Source: Nematocida parisii ERTm1 (taxonomy: Eukaryota > Microsporidia). From it: a stretch of 64,000 nt of DNA. The translations under genes were made by a program, and so were the position numbers. Positions 10,149-20,402 of the stretch are shown piece after piece. Position 1 is the stretch's first letter. Every line of letters starts with the position of its first letter. Under the pieces are notes generated by a model, which saw nothing but the letters and a program-made list of their open reading frames with translations, made no database searches and was not told where the DNA came from. The stretch is from the NCBI RefSeq assembly GCF_000250985.1, contig NW_013524647.1:62001-126000 (forward strand), written 5' to 3'.

Positions 10149-11177
10149 ATGCACTTATTACTAACCACAGACCCTGAGAGAGCTAAACTAGAAGAAATAG
10201 GAAAAAATATTATACAAGAACAAAAGATAGCTGTTCTAACACTTGCTGGAGGAAGTGGGTCCAGGCTAGGATATGAGAACCCCAAGGGAACATTTATACT
10301 TCCAACAAAAGTTGCCCCACATCTTTCTCTTTTCCAAAGACAGGCAGAGAAAATATTCTCGATTGGTGCCACTTGGATTATAATGGTCTCATGCGAAACA
10401 ATACAGAAAACCGTAGAGAACTTGCAAAAGGTGGTTCTTCCCAAGTATGGAAGGTCTGTGTTCTTGGTTATACAAGAAAATATAGATGCGCTTGATAAAG
10501 ATACAAAAGAGCCCCTCCATGGCGTGGATGGTTCAGTAATTAAAGTTCCAAATGGAAATGGATCTGTTTTTAAGACGCTTAAAACAAAGAACTATATTGA
10601 GCTCACTGAAAGGTCTGCCACTACCCACAGTGAATCAATTTTAAATGTTATGCCTGCCATTGAATATTTTAATATTATATCTATTGACAATGTTCTTGTT
10701 CGCATAGCTGATCCTGCTATGCTAGGGTATGCCCAGAAGTATCTTTTTGAGGTGGTGAGTGCTGGTATTCCAGAAGTGCCAAATAAGAAAATGGGTGTGT
10801 TTGAGCTTAATAATGAAAAAATTGAGGTAATTGAGTATACGTATGAGAAACAGGATAGCACTCCGCTGATTAATGCAGATGGAAGTAGACTAGTAAACAT
10901 AGCAAATCATCTAATATCTAAAGAATTCATTCAGAGAATGGACCCCACCGAAATTCCATACCATGAGGCAATAAAGAAAATACCACATGCAAAGGACCCA
11001 GCTCCCCTCTCACCAAATGCCATCAAGAGAGAGCTTTTTATATTTGATGGATTCAAATTGGCAACGTCCCATGGTGTGATTGAATATGGAGATAAATCAT
11101 ATGAGGGGCTCAAAAACAAAGAAGGAGAGGCAGATAGCATACAGACATGTGCTGATGCATTGGACCAGGCAGAATAA
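10149..11177 (+). CDS. UAP1: UDP-N-acetylglucosamine pyrophosphorylase
   Basis: 342-aa cytosolic enzyme making UDP-GlcNAc from UTP and GlcNAc-1-phosphate, the precursor for chitin in the spore wall and for GPI anchors. Key elements: the nucleotide-binding loop 'LAGGSGSRLG' (32-41) followed by 'NPKGTF', the sugar-binding region 'NGNGSVFKTL', the 'KKMGVFELNNEKIEVIEYT' strand, and the C-terminal 'PNAIKRELFIFDGF' and 'YEGLKNKEGEADS' segments. It is well short of the usual ~480 aa; the ends are trimmed but all catalytic blocks are in order, so it looks reduced, not broken. The TAA stop lies within AATAAA. Confidence 0.94.
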   Translation: MHLLLTTDPERAKLEEIGKNIIQEQKIAVLTLAGGSGSRLGYENPKGTFILPTKVAPHLSLFQRQAEKIFSIGATWIIMVSCETIQKTVENLQKVVLPKYGRSVFLVIQENIDALDKDTKEPLHGVDGSVIKVPNGNGSVFKTLKTKNYIELTERSATTHSESILNVMPAIEYFNIISIDNVLVRIADPAMLGYAQKYLFEVVSAGIPEVPNKKMGVFELNNEKIEVIEYTYEKQDSTPLINADGSRLVNIANHLISKEFIQRMDPTEIPYHEAIKKIPHAKDPAPLSPNAIKRELFIFDGFKLATSHGVIEYGDKSYEGLKNKEGEADSIQTCADALDQAE

Positions 11178-12019
11178 ATGCCCCGTTCTTTTGTTTTGGC
11201 ATTTTCGGGTTATATATTCTATAGAAATATTCAATAAAAATCATTTAGCCTATCATTTATACGCCGATTCTATGAAATTATATATCCAAATTCTGCTTTA
11301 TGTATCTTGTGTGTTTTTACAGGCTTGCTGATTTTGTGTGTTTTCTATGTCTATTCTTCAGGCTGCATGGCATAAAAATTACTAATATTCTTTCTTCTTT
11401 ATACCTTCTTCCATATAATAATACACGTAAAATTTAAAAAAGTTTATGCGTTTAAATATTCATTTCTTTTACACTTTTATGTTAATATATGCATTTCTAC
11501 CAATTTTAGTTATATTAAGTACATCTTTTCTATGAAAATATTTTGAATTTTTTTGGCTATATATCGGGCTATAGATAGTCTTAAGAAAAATACAGAAAAT
11601 AGTGAATGATGTAGTACACCTCTACATAAAAAACACAGTATGGTTATACAATACATTCAAGCATATATGGCATTTATATAAATTTTTCTAATTATAATGA
11701 ATTAATTCGCACATTCCTTGCAAATGCCTATGACATGCCTACTAAAATGTATTTGTACCAATAAAACACATGCTTTCTGCATGAATTTAACACACAGCAT
11801 AATAATATAAACACTCCAGGAATTCTTCAATTTAGAGCATATTTATAGAAGTGAATGAAAAAATTTAAAGTGAATGAATATAAGCAACAACTTAAGACAG
11901 TTAAAGTTTATGAAAATGCCAGTAAAGGATGAGAAAGAAGTAAAGAAAAGAGAAACTCTTGGGACTTGGCTTTTAAAAGAAATCACAAAAACAAAAACAC
12001 AAAAGAAACCACATACATT
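11178..12019. other. intergenic spacer
   Basis: About 840 bp of AT-rich spacer between convergent genes. It holds one reverse-oriented copy of the recurrent 9-mer (TTCGGGTTA at 11204-11212), about 25 bp after the UAP1 stop. No gene seen. Confidence 0.4.
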
Positions 12020-13822
12020 TTAATTATCACCTATCCATATCCATGCATCCTCTTCTTTATATCCACGTAGTACTTTCGAAATACGAATATTACTGTCTAA
12101 TAAAACTCTATTACAAAGCATTCTCCACTCCATATTACTTAATGCCGGATGCTGCTCCCGAAGCTCCTTAATTGTGTCAGCAGGTAGCGCATTTTTGCTT
12201 TTTTTATGGATTCTTTCTACAATGTAGCTTCTATACTTCTCTACTTTGGCTCGCATTAGATGCATAATACGAAGAACAGTTATAACGATCGATCCTACTA
12301 TAAATAGAACAATTAATCCTACTATAGTTATTTTAAACATATTCCAAAGAAATCCCATAGCGCGCTTTAAATGTATTAACGGGTTACTAAATACTTTTTT
12401 TTCTTTTCTATATTAGTATGGTCTAAATCGGAATTTTTGTTATCAGTAGAGATGTCTGCTTTATCTGATCTATTTTGGTTTTCCTTATCATTTATGTTAT
12501 TATTTGATGGCACAATTTTCTGTTCAACTTCCTGCTTGGCTACTTCTTCTACCTCGTTCAGTTTAGTTTTTTCCTCCTCTTCTTCCTTAGCCTTTCTGGC
12601 AGCTTCCTCTCTCTTAGCCTTAAGATCAGCTTCTTCTTTAGCTTTTCTAGACGCTTCCTCTTGCTTAGCTTTCTTTTCAGCTTCCTGCTTTGCTTTTCTT
12701 TCAGCATCTTCTCGTTTCGCTTTAAGATCTGCTTCTTCCTTAGCTTTTCTTTCAGAATCTTCTCGTTTCGCTTTAAGATCTGCTTCTTCCTTAGCTTTCT
12801 TTTCAGCTGCTGCTTCCTTTGCTCGTCGCTCAGATTCCTGTTTAGCTTTGAGCTCTGCTGCTTCTTTTGCTCGTCGCTCAGATTCCTGTTTAGCTTTGAG
12901 TTCTGCTGCTTGCTTGGCCTCGCGCTCTGCCGCTTTCTTTTTTCTTTAGTTCAATTTCTTTCTTTGTATCCTCTAGCTTCTTCTTTGCCATAGCGATTTC
13001 ATTAAGTTTTGCTTGAACTGAATCGGCCTCCTGTTTTCTAAGATGCATCTTATTTACTAAATATTTCTTTGCTGATTCAATCACTCCCGTACCACCAGCA
13101 TGGCCCTTCTGTGTAGAAAGCGTGTACGCTGCCATGGTTGCGATAACACCTACTGTTACCCCAACAATAAGTATCTTGCTATATCTTCCTTTTAAAAACA
13201 TCCTCCTTGTGTATATGTTTTGTATATATAAGCGTGCTTTTGTTGCTAAGTTTACTTGTTTGTTTGTTTGTTTCTCCTCTACTCTCTTGGAAAAAACATT
13301 CACCTCTTTAGCAGGATCCTCCTCTTTTACAGTAGCTTTAGATTTACTAAGCAGGCCATGGTGTGATACACGTACCGGTTTCTTTTTTGATTGTGCAGAG
13401 ACTTGCTCTATCTGTTTTTTCTCTAGTAGATCAGTAAGTCCGCTTTCTGATAACTGATTTTGTTTATTAATACCTGGTGTATTAAGATCATTACTATCAT
13501 TATTTGGAATGGCCGCAGCATTTATTGGCTTGTCTGTGCCTTTTTTCCCTCTTTTTCCTTTATTAGGCTCTTCGCTTTTCCGCTTTTCTACTTTTTTCTT
13601 TTCTTTATCCTTGCTTTTAACACTGTCAAGTTCCTTAAGAATCATTATCGCCTCCTTTTGCCTTGCTTCGATCTGTTTCTTGTTTCTTTTGAATTCATCT
13701 ATGATTTCCTTTTTAGTGCTTCGAACTGTAATCCTACTAACCCCCAGCTTATTTAATATTGCACACAGCTCTATTTTAGTCAACCTATTTGGGTCCTTTG
13801 CTCTTCTAGTCATTTTAACCAT
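12020..13822 (-). pseudogene. Heh1/Src1/MAN1-type inner nuclear membrane protein, interrupted by two A-tract frameshifts
   Basis: Three consecutive minus-strand frames together have the full layout of a HeH/LEM-MSC protein (about 600 codons), which anchors chromatin to the inner nuclear membrane and serves nuclear-pore quality control. Part 1 (13822 to about 12944) has an N-terminal HeH helix-extension-helix ('LTKIELCAILNKLGV...TKKEIIDEF', residues 14-46), a basic linker, and TM1 ('KILIVGVTVGVIATM'). Part 2 (about 12935 to 12376) is a lumenal A/E/K-rich coiled coil of 16-17-residue repeats. Part 3 (about 12403 to 12020) has TM2 ('ITIVGLIVLFIVGSIVITV') and an MSC winged helix ending 'AWIWIG'. 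Breaks fall at an A6 (12938-12943, +1) and an A8 (12395-12402, -1). Both sides stay open and uneroded, so assembly error or slippage is as likely as true decay. Confidence 0.72.
12690..12930 (-). repeat. tandem coding minisatellite, 48-51 bp units
   Basis: Inside the lumenal part of the Heh1-like gene, near-identical 51-bp units (about 12690-12800) are followed by two near-identical 48-bp units (about 12833-12928). They encode A/E/K-rich 16-17-residue repeats such as 'ELKAKQESERRAKEAA'. Unit lengths are multiples of three, so copy-number change would keep the frame. Confidence 0.85.
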
Positions 13823-14229
13823 TTACAAGAATAAACAAAATGAAAATCAAAATAGTATTATATTTAAATTAAAGATCTGGATCAATTATAAAGGGTCTAA
13901 AATTAATAGATGAAACTATGGTGGTCTTTCTTGCCTCAAAGTACACTTCCAAAATACAATGAAAGTACTCTAAAAATAGCATAATATTTCGAAAAACAAA
14001 ATTTTGTGTTATTTCATGATATCCTATGGTTGTGTGGGGGTTTTCTGATTGATATAACCCGAAATATAGATAATTTCATAAATAGATGTGTTGATTTATT
14101 TAATACTTATATTTGCATATGCCTATTTAAAGAACTATTTTTCTAAAATAAATTATATTTCATAATTGAATATAGCCACTGTAATAATAATAGTCATATA
14201 GCAGAAGTAATTTTAAGTTTATGTGCAAA
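13823..14229. other. intergenic spacer
   Basis: AT-rich spacer upstream of the HeH gene and of the structured RNA region. It contains TAACCCGAA at 14055-14063, the plus-orientation copy nearest the RNA candidate. No gene seen. Confidence 0.4.
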
Positions 14230-14880
14230 GCAGGAATTTAAAATAAAAAGCCATTCGAGGCTTACGGACAGAGGATATTATACAGCTGGGGTAGAGCAGC
14301 AGAGCCAAGCACTGCCTTATAAATAGCAGACAGATTGGAGTAGCCGTTTATTTAATAATAGGTGTACTGGCTGTGTACATGAGGATTGCACTGTACTGTC
14401 TGCTTACAGTAAATCATTACTAAACATATGTATATGTAATTGATACAGCGGCTTACCGCGAGTTGAGGTCCAGCTTACTACACAGATATCGCATATATAT
14501 TACGCCTATGCCAGTGATATAGTATAATCCAATACAGCGAAGTTATAAGCAGTGTGCTGTGGTAGAGGTACAGGAAGGGGAATTCATGTACGCGCTAGTG
14601 CCTTATTAAGTCGGTGCAGACTACGCAGCGGTTCTAAATGTTAGATGTACAAGCATCAAGGGAAAAAGTAACATGCGTCGAATTACCTAATAAAAAGATT
14701 GGAGCATAATCTAACCCATATGGCTCCCCCGAAGGGATGTGATAGTAGAAGACCCCGCCCGAGTGTCGAATTGTCGGGTTCTCCTGCACCTCTCAGCACA
14801 CCACTTATAACTTCACTGCACCAGAAAGAGAAGCAGCTCTCCGGGACACTGAAACTCAGAATGCGAGGCCTTTAAATACC
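14230..14880. ncRNA. structured non-coding RNA candidate, class unknown
   Basis: A stretch of about 650 bp, clearly richer in GC than its surroundings and stop-ridden in all frames. Its best evidence is a long imperfect helix: 14539-14575 pairs with 14782-14814, with an 11-bp perfect outer segment, an 8-bp middle segment and an inner segment with 11 of 12 pairs, enclosing about 206 nt. Inside, GGAGCATA at about 14701 pairs with TATGGCTCC near 14719. A long closing helix with a branched tip recalls SRP RNA, but I could not find SRP helix-8 or Alu motifs, nor RNase P/MRP conserved regions or a U6-type box. Strand is unresolved, since the helix reads both ways. Exact ends are uncertain. Confidence 0.6.
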
Positions 14881-16247
14881 TTCAAAAAATAATTAATTTG
14901 TCTAAGTATGGTAGAGAGACATGCATTATACGCATCTAGATCCATTTAAATTAAACTTAAGGGTAATTGCATGAATTATAAGGATCTATCGTAAGAATAG
15001 ACTAAATATATGGCAATATATCGGTGTATAGGCATATTAAAAAGAGTGTTTACAGAGAGTGCGCAGTAAGGCTGGTTATACTTAGACGTATTCCTGGTAC
15101 ATCAAGTGTTATAGTGGCAAATAAGTAATAGATATACTCTGTTCTGTGATATAATTAACGTTATTTTTATTTTATTTCCATGTTTTTTATATTTTTAGAT
15201 TCTTTAGTATTATAGAATATGCTGTATAAATCAGAATATGTTGAAATAGTGAATAATTTGCTTTAGTACAGTTGAGCACGTTTTTGTATAGGCTAGGAGG
15301 GGGTTCTGTGTTTACATTTTGTATAGCCTTTTATAATTTATTCCGTTTTATGCATTATGGCATAGAAGATGGTGTATAAACTTGTTTATTTGATGGAAGG
15401 CCCTAGAGAAATGCTTTTTATATTTTCTTTTCTAATAAAAACTTGGTTTAGCTACTTGAATAACAGGTGATTATAAAATATTTTTATTCGGCTAATTTTA
15501 CTTGCACTTTCATTACAGTTTAAGGCATATAATAGAAGCAGACAATGGGAATAAACTGAAATTTATAATCTTACGATTATCCAATAGTAAATTTTGAAAT
15601 TTATCAAATTTACAAATCATATTTATATACGTATTTAATTGGCTGAATTGTTTAGCCACATGTAAAGGTATAAAAATACAAATACCCAATAAAAAGTGCT
15701 AATCAAAAAGCCTGAAACACCAAATACAACCACTAATAAAAGAGTATTTTAAGTATAAAAAGATGCATCTATTACAGCTGCAATAGAAGGTATAGATTTT
15801 TGCAGCGCATGTGCAAAGAGGTATGCATAATAGATAACAATATGCATTTTTTGTACATTTCAGAGGCGAAGAGCAAACATAGTATTTCGGGTTATTTATA
15901 CACTGGCTTTACTAAAAGTGAATAGTTTTCTATTGGCTTCTAACAGAGTTTTTTATTTGTTACTGGTGGTTATTGAAGATTGCCTTTAACTACTATTATA
16001 TATAACTCGAATTTTCTAAATACAGACGGCAAATTTACAAAGTGCGATTTTTTACTACATTAATCGCTATAAATTGTTTCTTTATTAATACTATTTTGAT
16101 GTTTATTTAAGCACTACAATACTTACATTGGATAAAGGATCCATTACACTTCTTTAAAAAGCTTAGATTAATTTATTGAAAGAACTTCTGCAATTCACAC
16201 GCCAGGACATTCGGTTATTTTTCATTTATTTTTTTGCTGTATAATAG
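14881..16247. other. intergenic spacer
   Basis: About 1.37 kb of AT-rich spacer with no gene. It contains a reverse copy of the recurrent 9-mer (TTCGGGTTA, 15886-15894) and a one-base variant (TAACTCGAA) near 16004. A slightly GC-richer part (15050-15120) could be the tail of the structured RNA region. Confidence 0.4.
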
Positions 16248-16868
16248 ATGCAAGTTATTATTACATCCAGTAATTCGAAGTTAACACATGAAACTAAAGA
16301 GCTGTTGTTAGACATTGAAGGATTGTTTCCGGGAGCCACGCCAATTCCGCGTAAAAAAAGAAACTTTGCACAGTTCTTAAAAGAAGAAGTAACTGAGGAA
16401 GAGGCCATGATCATACGATTAGACCAGGTAGACAGCTCTTATAGGCGTCTTCTGTTTATAAAAAAAGATGCAGAGAACAATCTTACGACAAGCACATATT
16501 CTATTGTATCGTATACGCTTTCTAGACGGCTAGGCGGGGCTGTTGACTCCGGCCATATGCCAGAGCTGTCTATAAACAACTTTGAAGACACAGAAAACGA
16601 CATGCGGTTTATAAAGGATATAGAATCAGTGTACAGCACTGAAGAGCCAGACTTTGAAGGGCGGCAGCTAGTGTCCTTTACAAAGAAAAGAGGATTTATT
16701 CTATGCAGAAAGCACAGATATATTGTCCGGCTGCCAGAGGACAGTACAAAAGAGGAAACTGTTCGTCTAGATGAAATAGGACCCAGGCTTTCTCTAAAAC
16801 TGCAAACAGTGGACATTAATGAAAACTATATATTTAGACATACAAAGAATATTAAGCTAAAAGACTAA
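16248..16868 (+). CDS. Brix-domain ribosome biogenesis factor (IMP4/RPF1 group)
   Basis: 206-aa protein made of little more than a Brix domain, the fold shared by nucleolar rRNA-binding assembly factors. The N-terminus 'QVIITSSNSKLTHETKELL...FPGA' matches the opening strand and helix (I-T-S/T-S-R-x-P... in relatives). The C-terminal half has 'GRQLVSFTKKRGFILCRKHRYIV' and 'LDEIGPRLSLKLQ', which are the sigma70-like and GPR motifs of the family. Imp4 (SSU processome) and Rpf1 (pre-60S) are both possible; the '(F)-x-GRQ' and 'R-H-R-Y-I' wording slightly favours Rpf1. Start at 16248 begins directly at the domain. Confidence 0.82.
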   Translation: MQVIITSSNSKLTHETKELLLDIEGLFPGATPIPRKKRNFAQFLKEEVTEEEAMIIRLDQVDSSYRRLLFIKKDAENNLTTSTYSIVSYTLSRRLGGAVDSGHMPELSINNFEDTENDMRFIKDIESVYSTEEPDFEGRQLVSFTKKRGFILCRKHRYIVRLPEDSTKEETVRLDEIGPRLSLKLQTVDINENYIFRHTKNIKLKD

Positions 16869-17254
16869 AGAATAAAAAAAAGAAGCATAGAATACACAAA
16901 AACGGAGCCTATGAAAACTTGTGCTATACCTTGCCATTAGAGTGCACTTTTTCCATAGTGCCAGCTCCAGAGCGATCTAAGCAGCTTTTTATCAAAGAAG
17001 CCTATCATCTTCTTTGTTTTGAAACAACAATAGCTTTTCAATTTTTTGTCTCCTGTGAGAACCCCAATTAGAATAGAAAAAAGTGACAGATCGCCCCTCA
17101 AAAAAGAACCAATAAAATGCAAAAATACATATAAAAAGCCATCATTGTGCAATTTAGATTTTATATCTTAAAATAGAAGATAAAAACGATTCGTTTATCT
17201 AGTTTCTCTGATTAGATTAAAGATAAATAGGATAAAACCCGAATGGAATAAGAA
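16869..17254. promoter_or_regulatory. spacer with AACCCGAA promoter-like element
   Basis: AT-rich spacer without a gene. AAACCCGAA (17235-17243) ends 11 bp before the ATG of the repeat-rich secreted protein, a one-base variant of the window's recurrent 9-mer in promoter-like position. C-rich motifs just upstream of start codons are known in microsporidia; function here is inferred. Confidence 0.4.
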
Positions 17255-17857
17255 ATGAGAATAAGAAAAGAAATTATAATGTTATTTATTTTATTTACTG
17301 CATTGTATGCTAGTGCAGCACTGTCCTCCGCGGATGAGATAGGCCCAGATGGTAAAAATCCAGAGCAAGAAAATCCACAGGAAGAAAAACCAGGCATCTT
17401 TAAAAGAATTGGCAATTTTATAAAAAGGACATATTTAAGAATTAAAAACTCCTTTAAGAAAAAGAAATCTGACAATAAAGACGTAGCTTCAAAGCAGCCA
17501 GAAACTGGAAGTGTAAATGAAGAATCATTTGTAATGGTTGGATCTGTTCAGCCTATAAATAATTCAACAGAAAAGTCATCTATGAAAGAAAACGCTCCAA
17601 CTGAAAAAGATCAGCCACCAGCAAACACACCAAGTAAGACAAACGAGGATAAAGACAAAGAAAAAAACCCAGCTGAGGAGGCTAAAACCCCAGGAGACGA
17701 AACCAAAAACCCAGCTGAGGAGGCTAAAACCCCAGGAGACGAAACCAAAAAACCTGGAGAGGAGGCTAAAACCCCAGGAGACGAAACCAAAAAACCTGGA
17801 GAGGAAATGGGATCTAATCCGAAACAACCAGTAGCAGGTGAAAAACCACAGGCATAG
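17255..17857 (+). CDS. secreted repeat-rich protein
   Basis: 200-aa orphan protein. Residues 1-26 form a signal peptide (basic start, hydrophobic core 'IIMLFILFTALYASA', cut likely after ALSSA). A basic segment follows (about 48-75, 'IFKRIGNFIKRTYLRIKNSFKKKK'), then an acidic, Pro-rich disordered tail. Residues about 139-185 hold three and a half copies of a 14-residue repeat (NPAEEAKTPGDETK and KPGEEAKTPGDETK), matched by 42-bp near-identical DNA repeats. A secreted, disordered, repeat-bearing protein suggests a host-exposed or spore-surface role; no family is recognised. Confidence 0.8.
   Translation: MRIRKEIIMLFILFTALYASAALSSADEIGPDGKNPEQENPQEEKPGIFKRIGNFIKRTYLRIKNSFKKKKSDNKDVASKQPETGSVNEESFVMVGSVQPINNSTEKSSMKENAPTEKDQPPANTPSKTNEDKDKEKNPAEEAKTPGDETKNPAEEAKTPGDETKKPGEEAKTPGDETKKPGEEMGSNPKQPVAGEKPQA
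17668..17808 (+). repeat. 42-bp in-frame tandem repeat
   Basis: About 3.4 copies of a 42-bp unit inside the secreted protein gene. Copies differ mainly in AACCCAGCT versus AAACCTGGA at the start of the unit. High copy identity indicates recent expansion or homogenisation. Confidence 0.9.
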
Positions 17858-18077
17858 CATAATTGTATAGCGTTAAAAAATCATAGCACACCATAGCGGT
17901 TTACTTACAATGCGGTTTCTGGCTATGTAAGTATAGTAAAGTCCGGCGTTTAGCAGGGGGCAAAGACTTATATGAAACAAATAAATATATTATTGGTTTA
18001 TTTTTGTGATTTATGTCTCATACGCCTATTGGGCATTGAACATTTAAATATGTAATTTCTCCGTACTTTTCATTCAA
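17858..18077. other. spacer with hairpin
   Basis: A perfect 8-bp stem (TACTTACA 17902-17909, TGTAAGTA 17926-17933) sits in a locally GC-richer stretch (about 17890-17970) just after the secreted-protein stop. It may be a small RNA or a 3'-end structure; unassigned. Confidence 0.35.
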
Positions 18078-18230
18078 ATGCGATTTACAAAGGGAATATT
18101 TGTACTTTTAATACTTTCTCTTTATATATGCAAGCCATACATGAAAAATAAAGCAAAACAGGCCAAAAGAAGAAAAGTTAGAAGAAATAGTTTGAAAGTG
18201 ACCGGAAACATTCTTCATCTTACAATATAA
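18078..18230 (+). CDS. small secreted basic peptide (candidate)
   Basis: 50-codon open frame with ATG at 18078 and TAA at 18228. The first 19 residues (MRFTKGIFVLLILSLYICK) form a plausible signal peptide or membrane anchor. The rest is strongly basic (AKQAKRRKVRRNS). It sits 220 bp downstream of another signal-peptide gene in the same orientation. Too short to recognise; reality rests on the signal peptide and context. Confidence 0.4.
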   Translation: MRFTKGIFVLLILSLYICKPYMKNKAKQAKRRKVRRNSLKVTGNILHLTI

Positions 18231-20402
18231 GCAGAATACGCGCAGTGTAAATTAAATGAAATACCAAAGTTTGCTGAAATATAGCGAGAAAGATTAGAAA
18301 TATAATGAATTGCTAGAATTCCTGGACAAAGTGTCCTTTAAGAGAAAAGTACCCTGAATTCGGGTTAGTAAAATTTAGTAGATTGTTAATTATGTTCTAA
18401 TAAGAAAAGACGGGGCAGCATGCTACTTTCTATAAAGTGTCCAATTATGTGCAGCATATTATAGATATAACAGGAATTGCTATAGGTTTTTATTAAGTAT
18501 GAAGGTTACAGGTTTTTTGTGTATATTGGCACTTTAAACAGAATGTAGACTGGAGTTTATATATAAATCCATGGTAATAGTATTTATATAGAGATGTAAT
18601 CTAAAATGCACAAAATTAAGTGCTTATTTGTAATGTATAAATATTATACTATCTCTAATTACAACAGTTCAATCCATGTGTCTGTGCATGAGTGATTTAA
18701 TTTAGATGAAACTTCAAGCACACTACAACATAGCATTCTTCAAATCTCACTAGCATCACCCCATGTAAATTTTTGATGTTTTTTTGTAGAACATATTTTT
18801 ATAAATATGTACATAATTTTAAATAAGTGTGAAGACATTGTATTTTATAATTATGTAATAAGTTTTTATAGAAAATGTGAGAATTCATAGACCTATTGCT
18901 TGATTCAATACTGGCAGCATTAAGACAAACAGCCGCATTTAATGCAAGAATGCAAAATATAGCCACAAAATCATATGAATATGCGGAAAAGCCATCTTGT
19001 CTATTTACACAATATACAATATATATAAGCCAATAGCAAAACTAAAAATGCAGATGCCAAGTTCTTTAAGCATTTTGAACTATCCAAGTTTTAAGCCAAT
19101 TATATAGGAATTTCTATGTGAGTTACGCAACATTTTGATCGTCTTTTATGACTCTTCACAAAAGCATCTTTAAGAACATGCTAAATCTACTCAAATCAGA
19201 TTTAAATGTATTTAAACAAATTACTGGGTGCGCAGTGTATTTAGTGTTCTTTTTGTTAGAAGATACTTAATTGAATAGAGCGCCAAAGATGGAAAATATA
19301 TGCACCAAAATATTATTATATGTGCACTTAAATAGGCACAATAAATAAATATTGTATTCTGTTAATTCACCATTAGTATTATATAACCCGAAATTATTAT
19401 TAAGCATAGAAATAATCTTCAGCCGCTTGGTACAATATTTATTATTCATTAACCATTGATGTGTTATATATATTTATTTGGATTAAAAGCATAAAATAGT
19501 ACAACAATACTATAGAAAGACTTCGCTTGAACAGTTGCGATTTGTATAAATACGTTTGAGGTATTTAATAAATAGTTAAATGCTTAGTAATAGAATATTC
19601 ATCGTATTATAGTATAAAGGTTTATGCTATAATATATAATTTGGTATGTGTATAAAACACCTATAATTATCTATGCTCCATTCTCTAAGAGATGTACATC
19701 TGTGGATTAAACATTTTCTTAATTGTACACTACTGAAATATTAAACTTCTTAGCCACTATTAGCACATATATAAATTTAGATAGACTAAATTTAAAATAA
19801 TCAGTAAAGAACCATAAAGTTATAATAATGAAGAGTACATACAAAACATATACTTAAAAAAGCGCACTTTATATAAAAGTCAATATAAAATAGGACATTC
19901 TGCCTAATAAATAAAAAAGCTTTAAGACAAAAATTATTTAGAAAAAGGATGTTAAGTATAAAATGTAGTGTGAACCACTATCCCGCACTATTAAGAATAT
20001 TGTGATTGGAGAATTGCACACGCCTTGAATAGTCTACCGTGGAAACTAAGACAAAGTCACATTGGTATACAATCGCAATGGAAGACTATATGCATATAAA
20101 TGCACTCCATTGCAGAAATGTCTTAAACACTCTGCTTGCAACTGCAGGGGGATAAACATTTTCTCTTTTTATAGAATTCTAAAATATAAAAGAGAAATTT
20201 TTTTATACCCATGGCTTTTTTTTTAAATACTCTGCTTATGATGAGAACCTAAGATAGCTTAGAAGTGATGACACATCAATATAAACTACAACGGTTACTG
20301 AGGCACTTTGTTTTAACATCATACAATAACATATTGCTTTATAATCTCCTGCCCTGTGCTTAGATTGCGGCTGTATTTCTTCTTTCATTTTTTCTCTTTT
20401 TC
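18231..20402. other. long AT-rich gene desert
   Basis: About 2.2 kb with no supportable gene. It carries TTCGGGTTA at 18359-18367 (reverse) and TAACCCGAA at 19384-19392 (forward). A 60-codon minus-strand open frame at 19267-19449 has no protein-like composition. No RNA or mobile element recognised. Confidence 0.4.

Noticed and set aside
12437-12949. Plus-strand open frames over 110-170 codons rich in Ser/Leu/Phe/Ala
   Set aside because: They are the antisense of the A/E/K-rich repeat region of the Heh1-like gene; the minus strand gives the coherent protein.
14255-14290. U6-like ACAGAGGA segment
   Set aside because: The catalytic triad and intramolecular stem-loop of U6 are not present, and no introns are evident in the window.
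14700-14730. Telomerase RNA template (loop with CTAACCC)
   Set aside because: Only about one repeat unit is present and no pseudoknot was found; kept only as a remote alternative for the RNA candidate.
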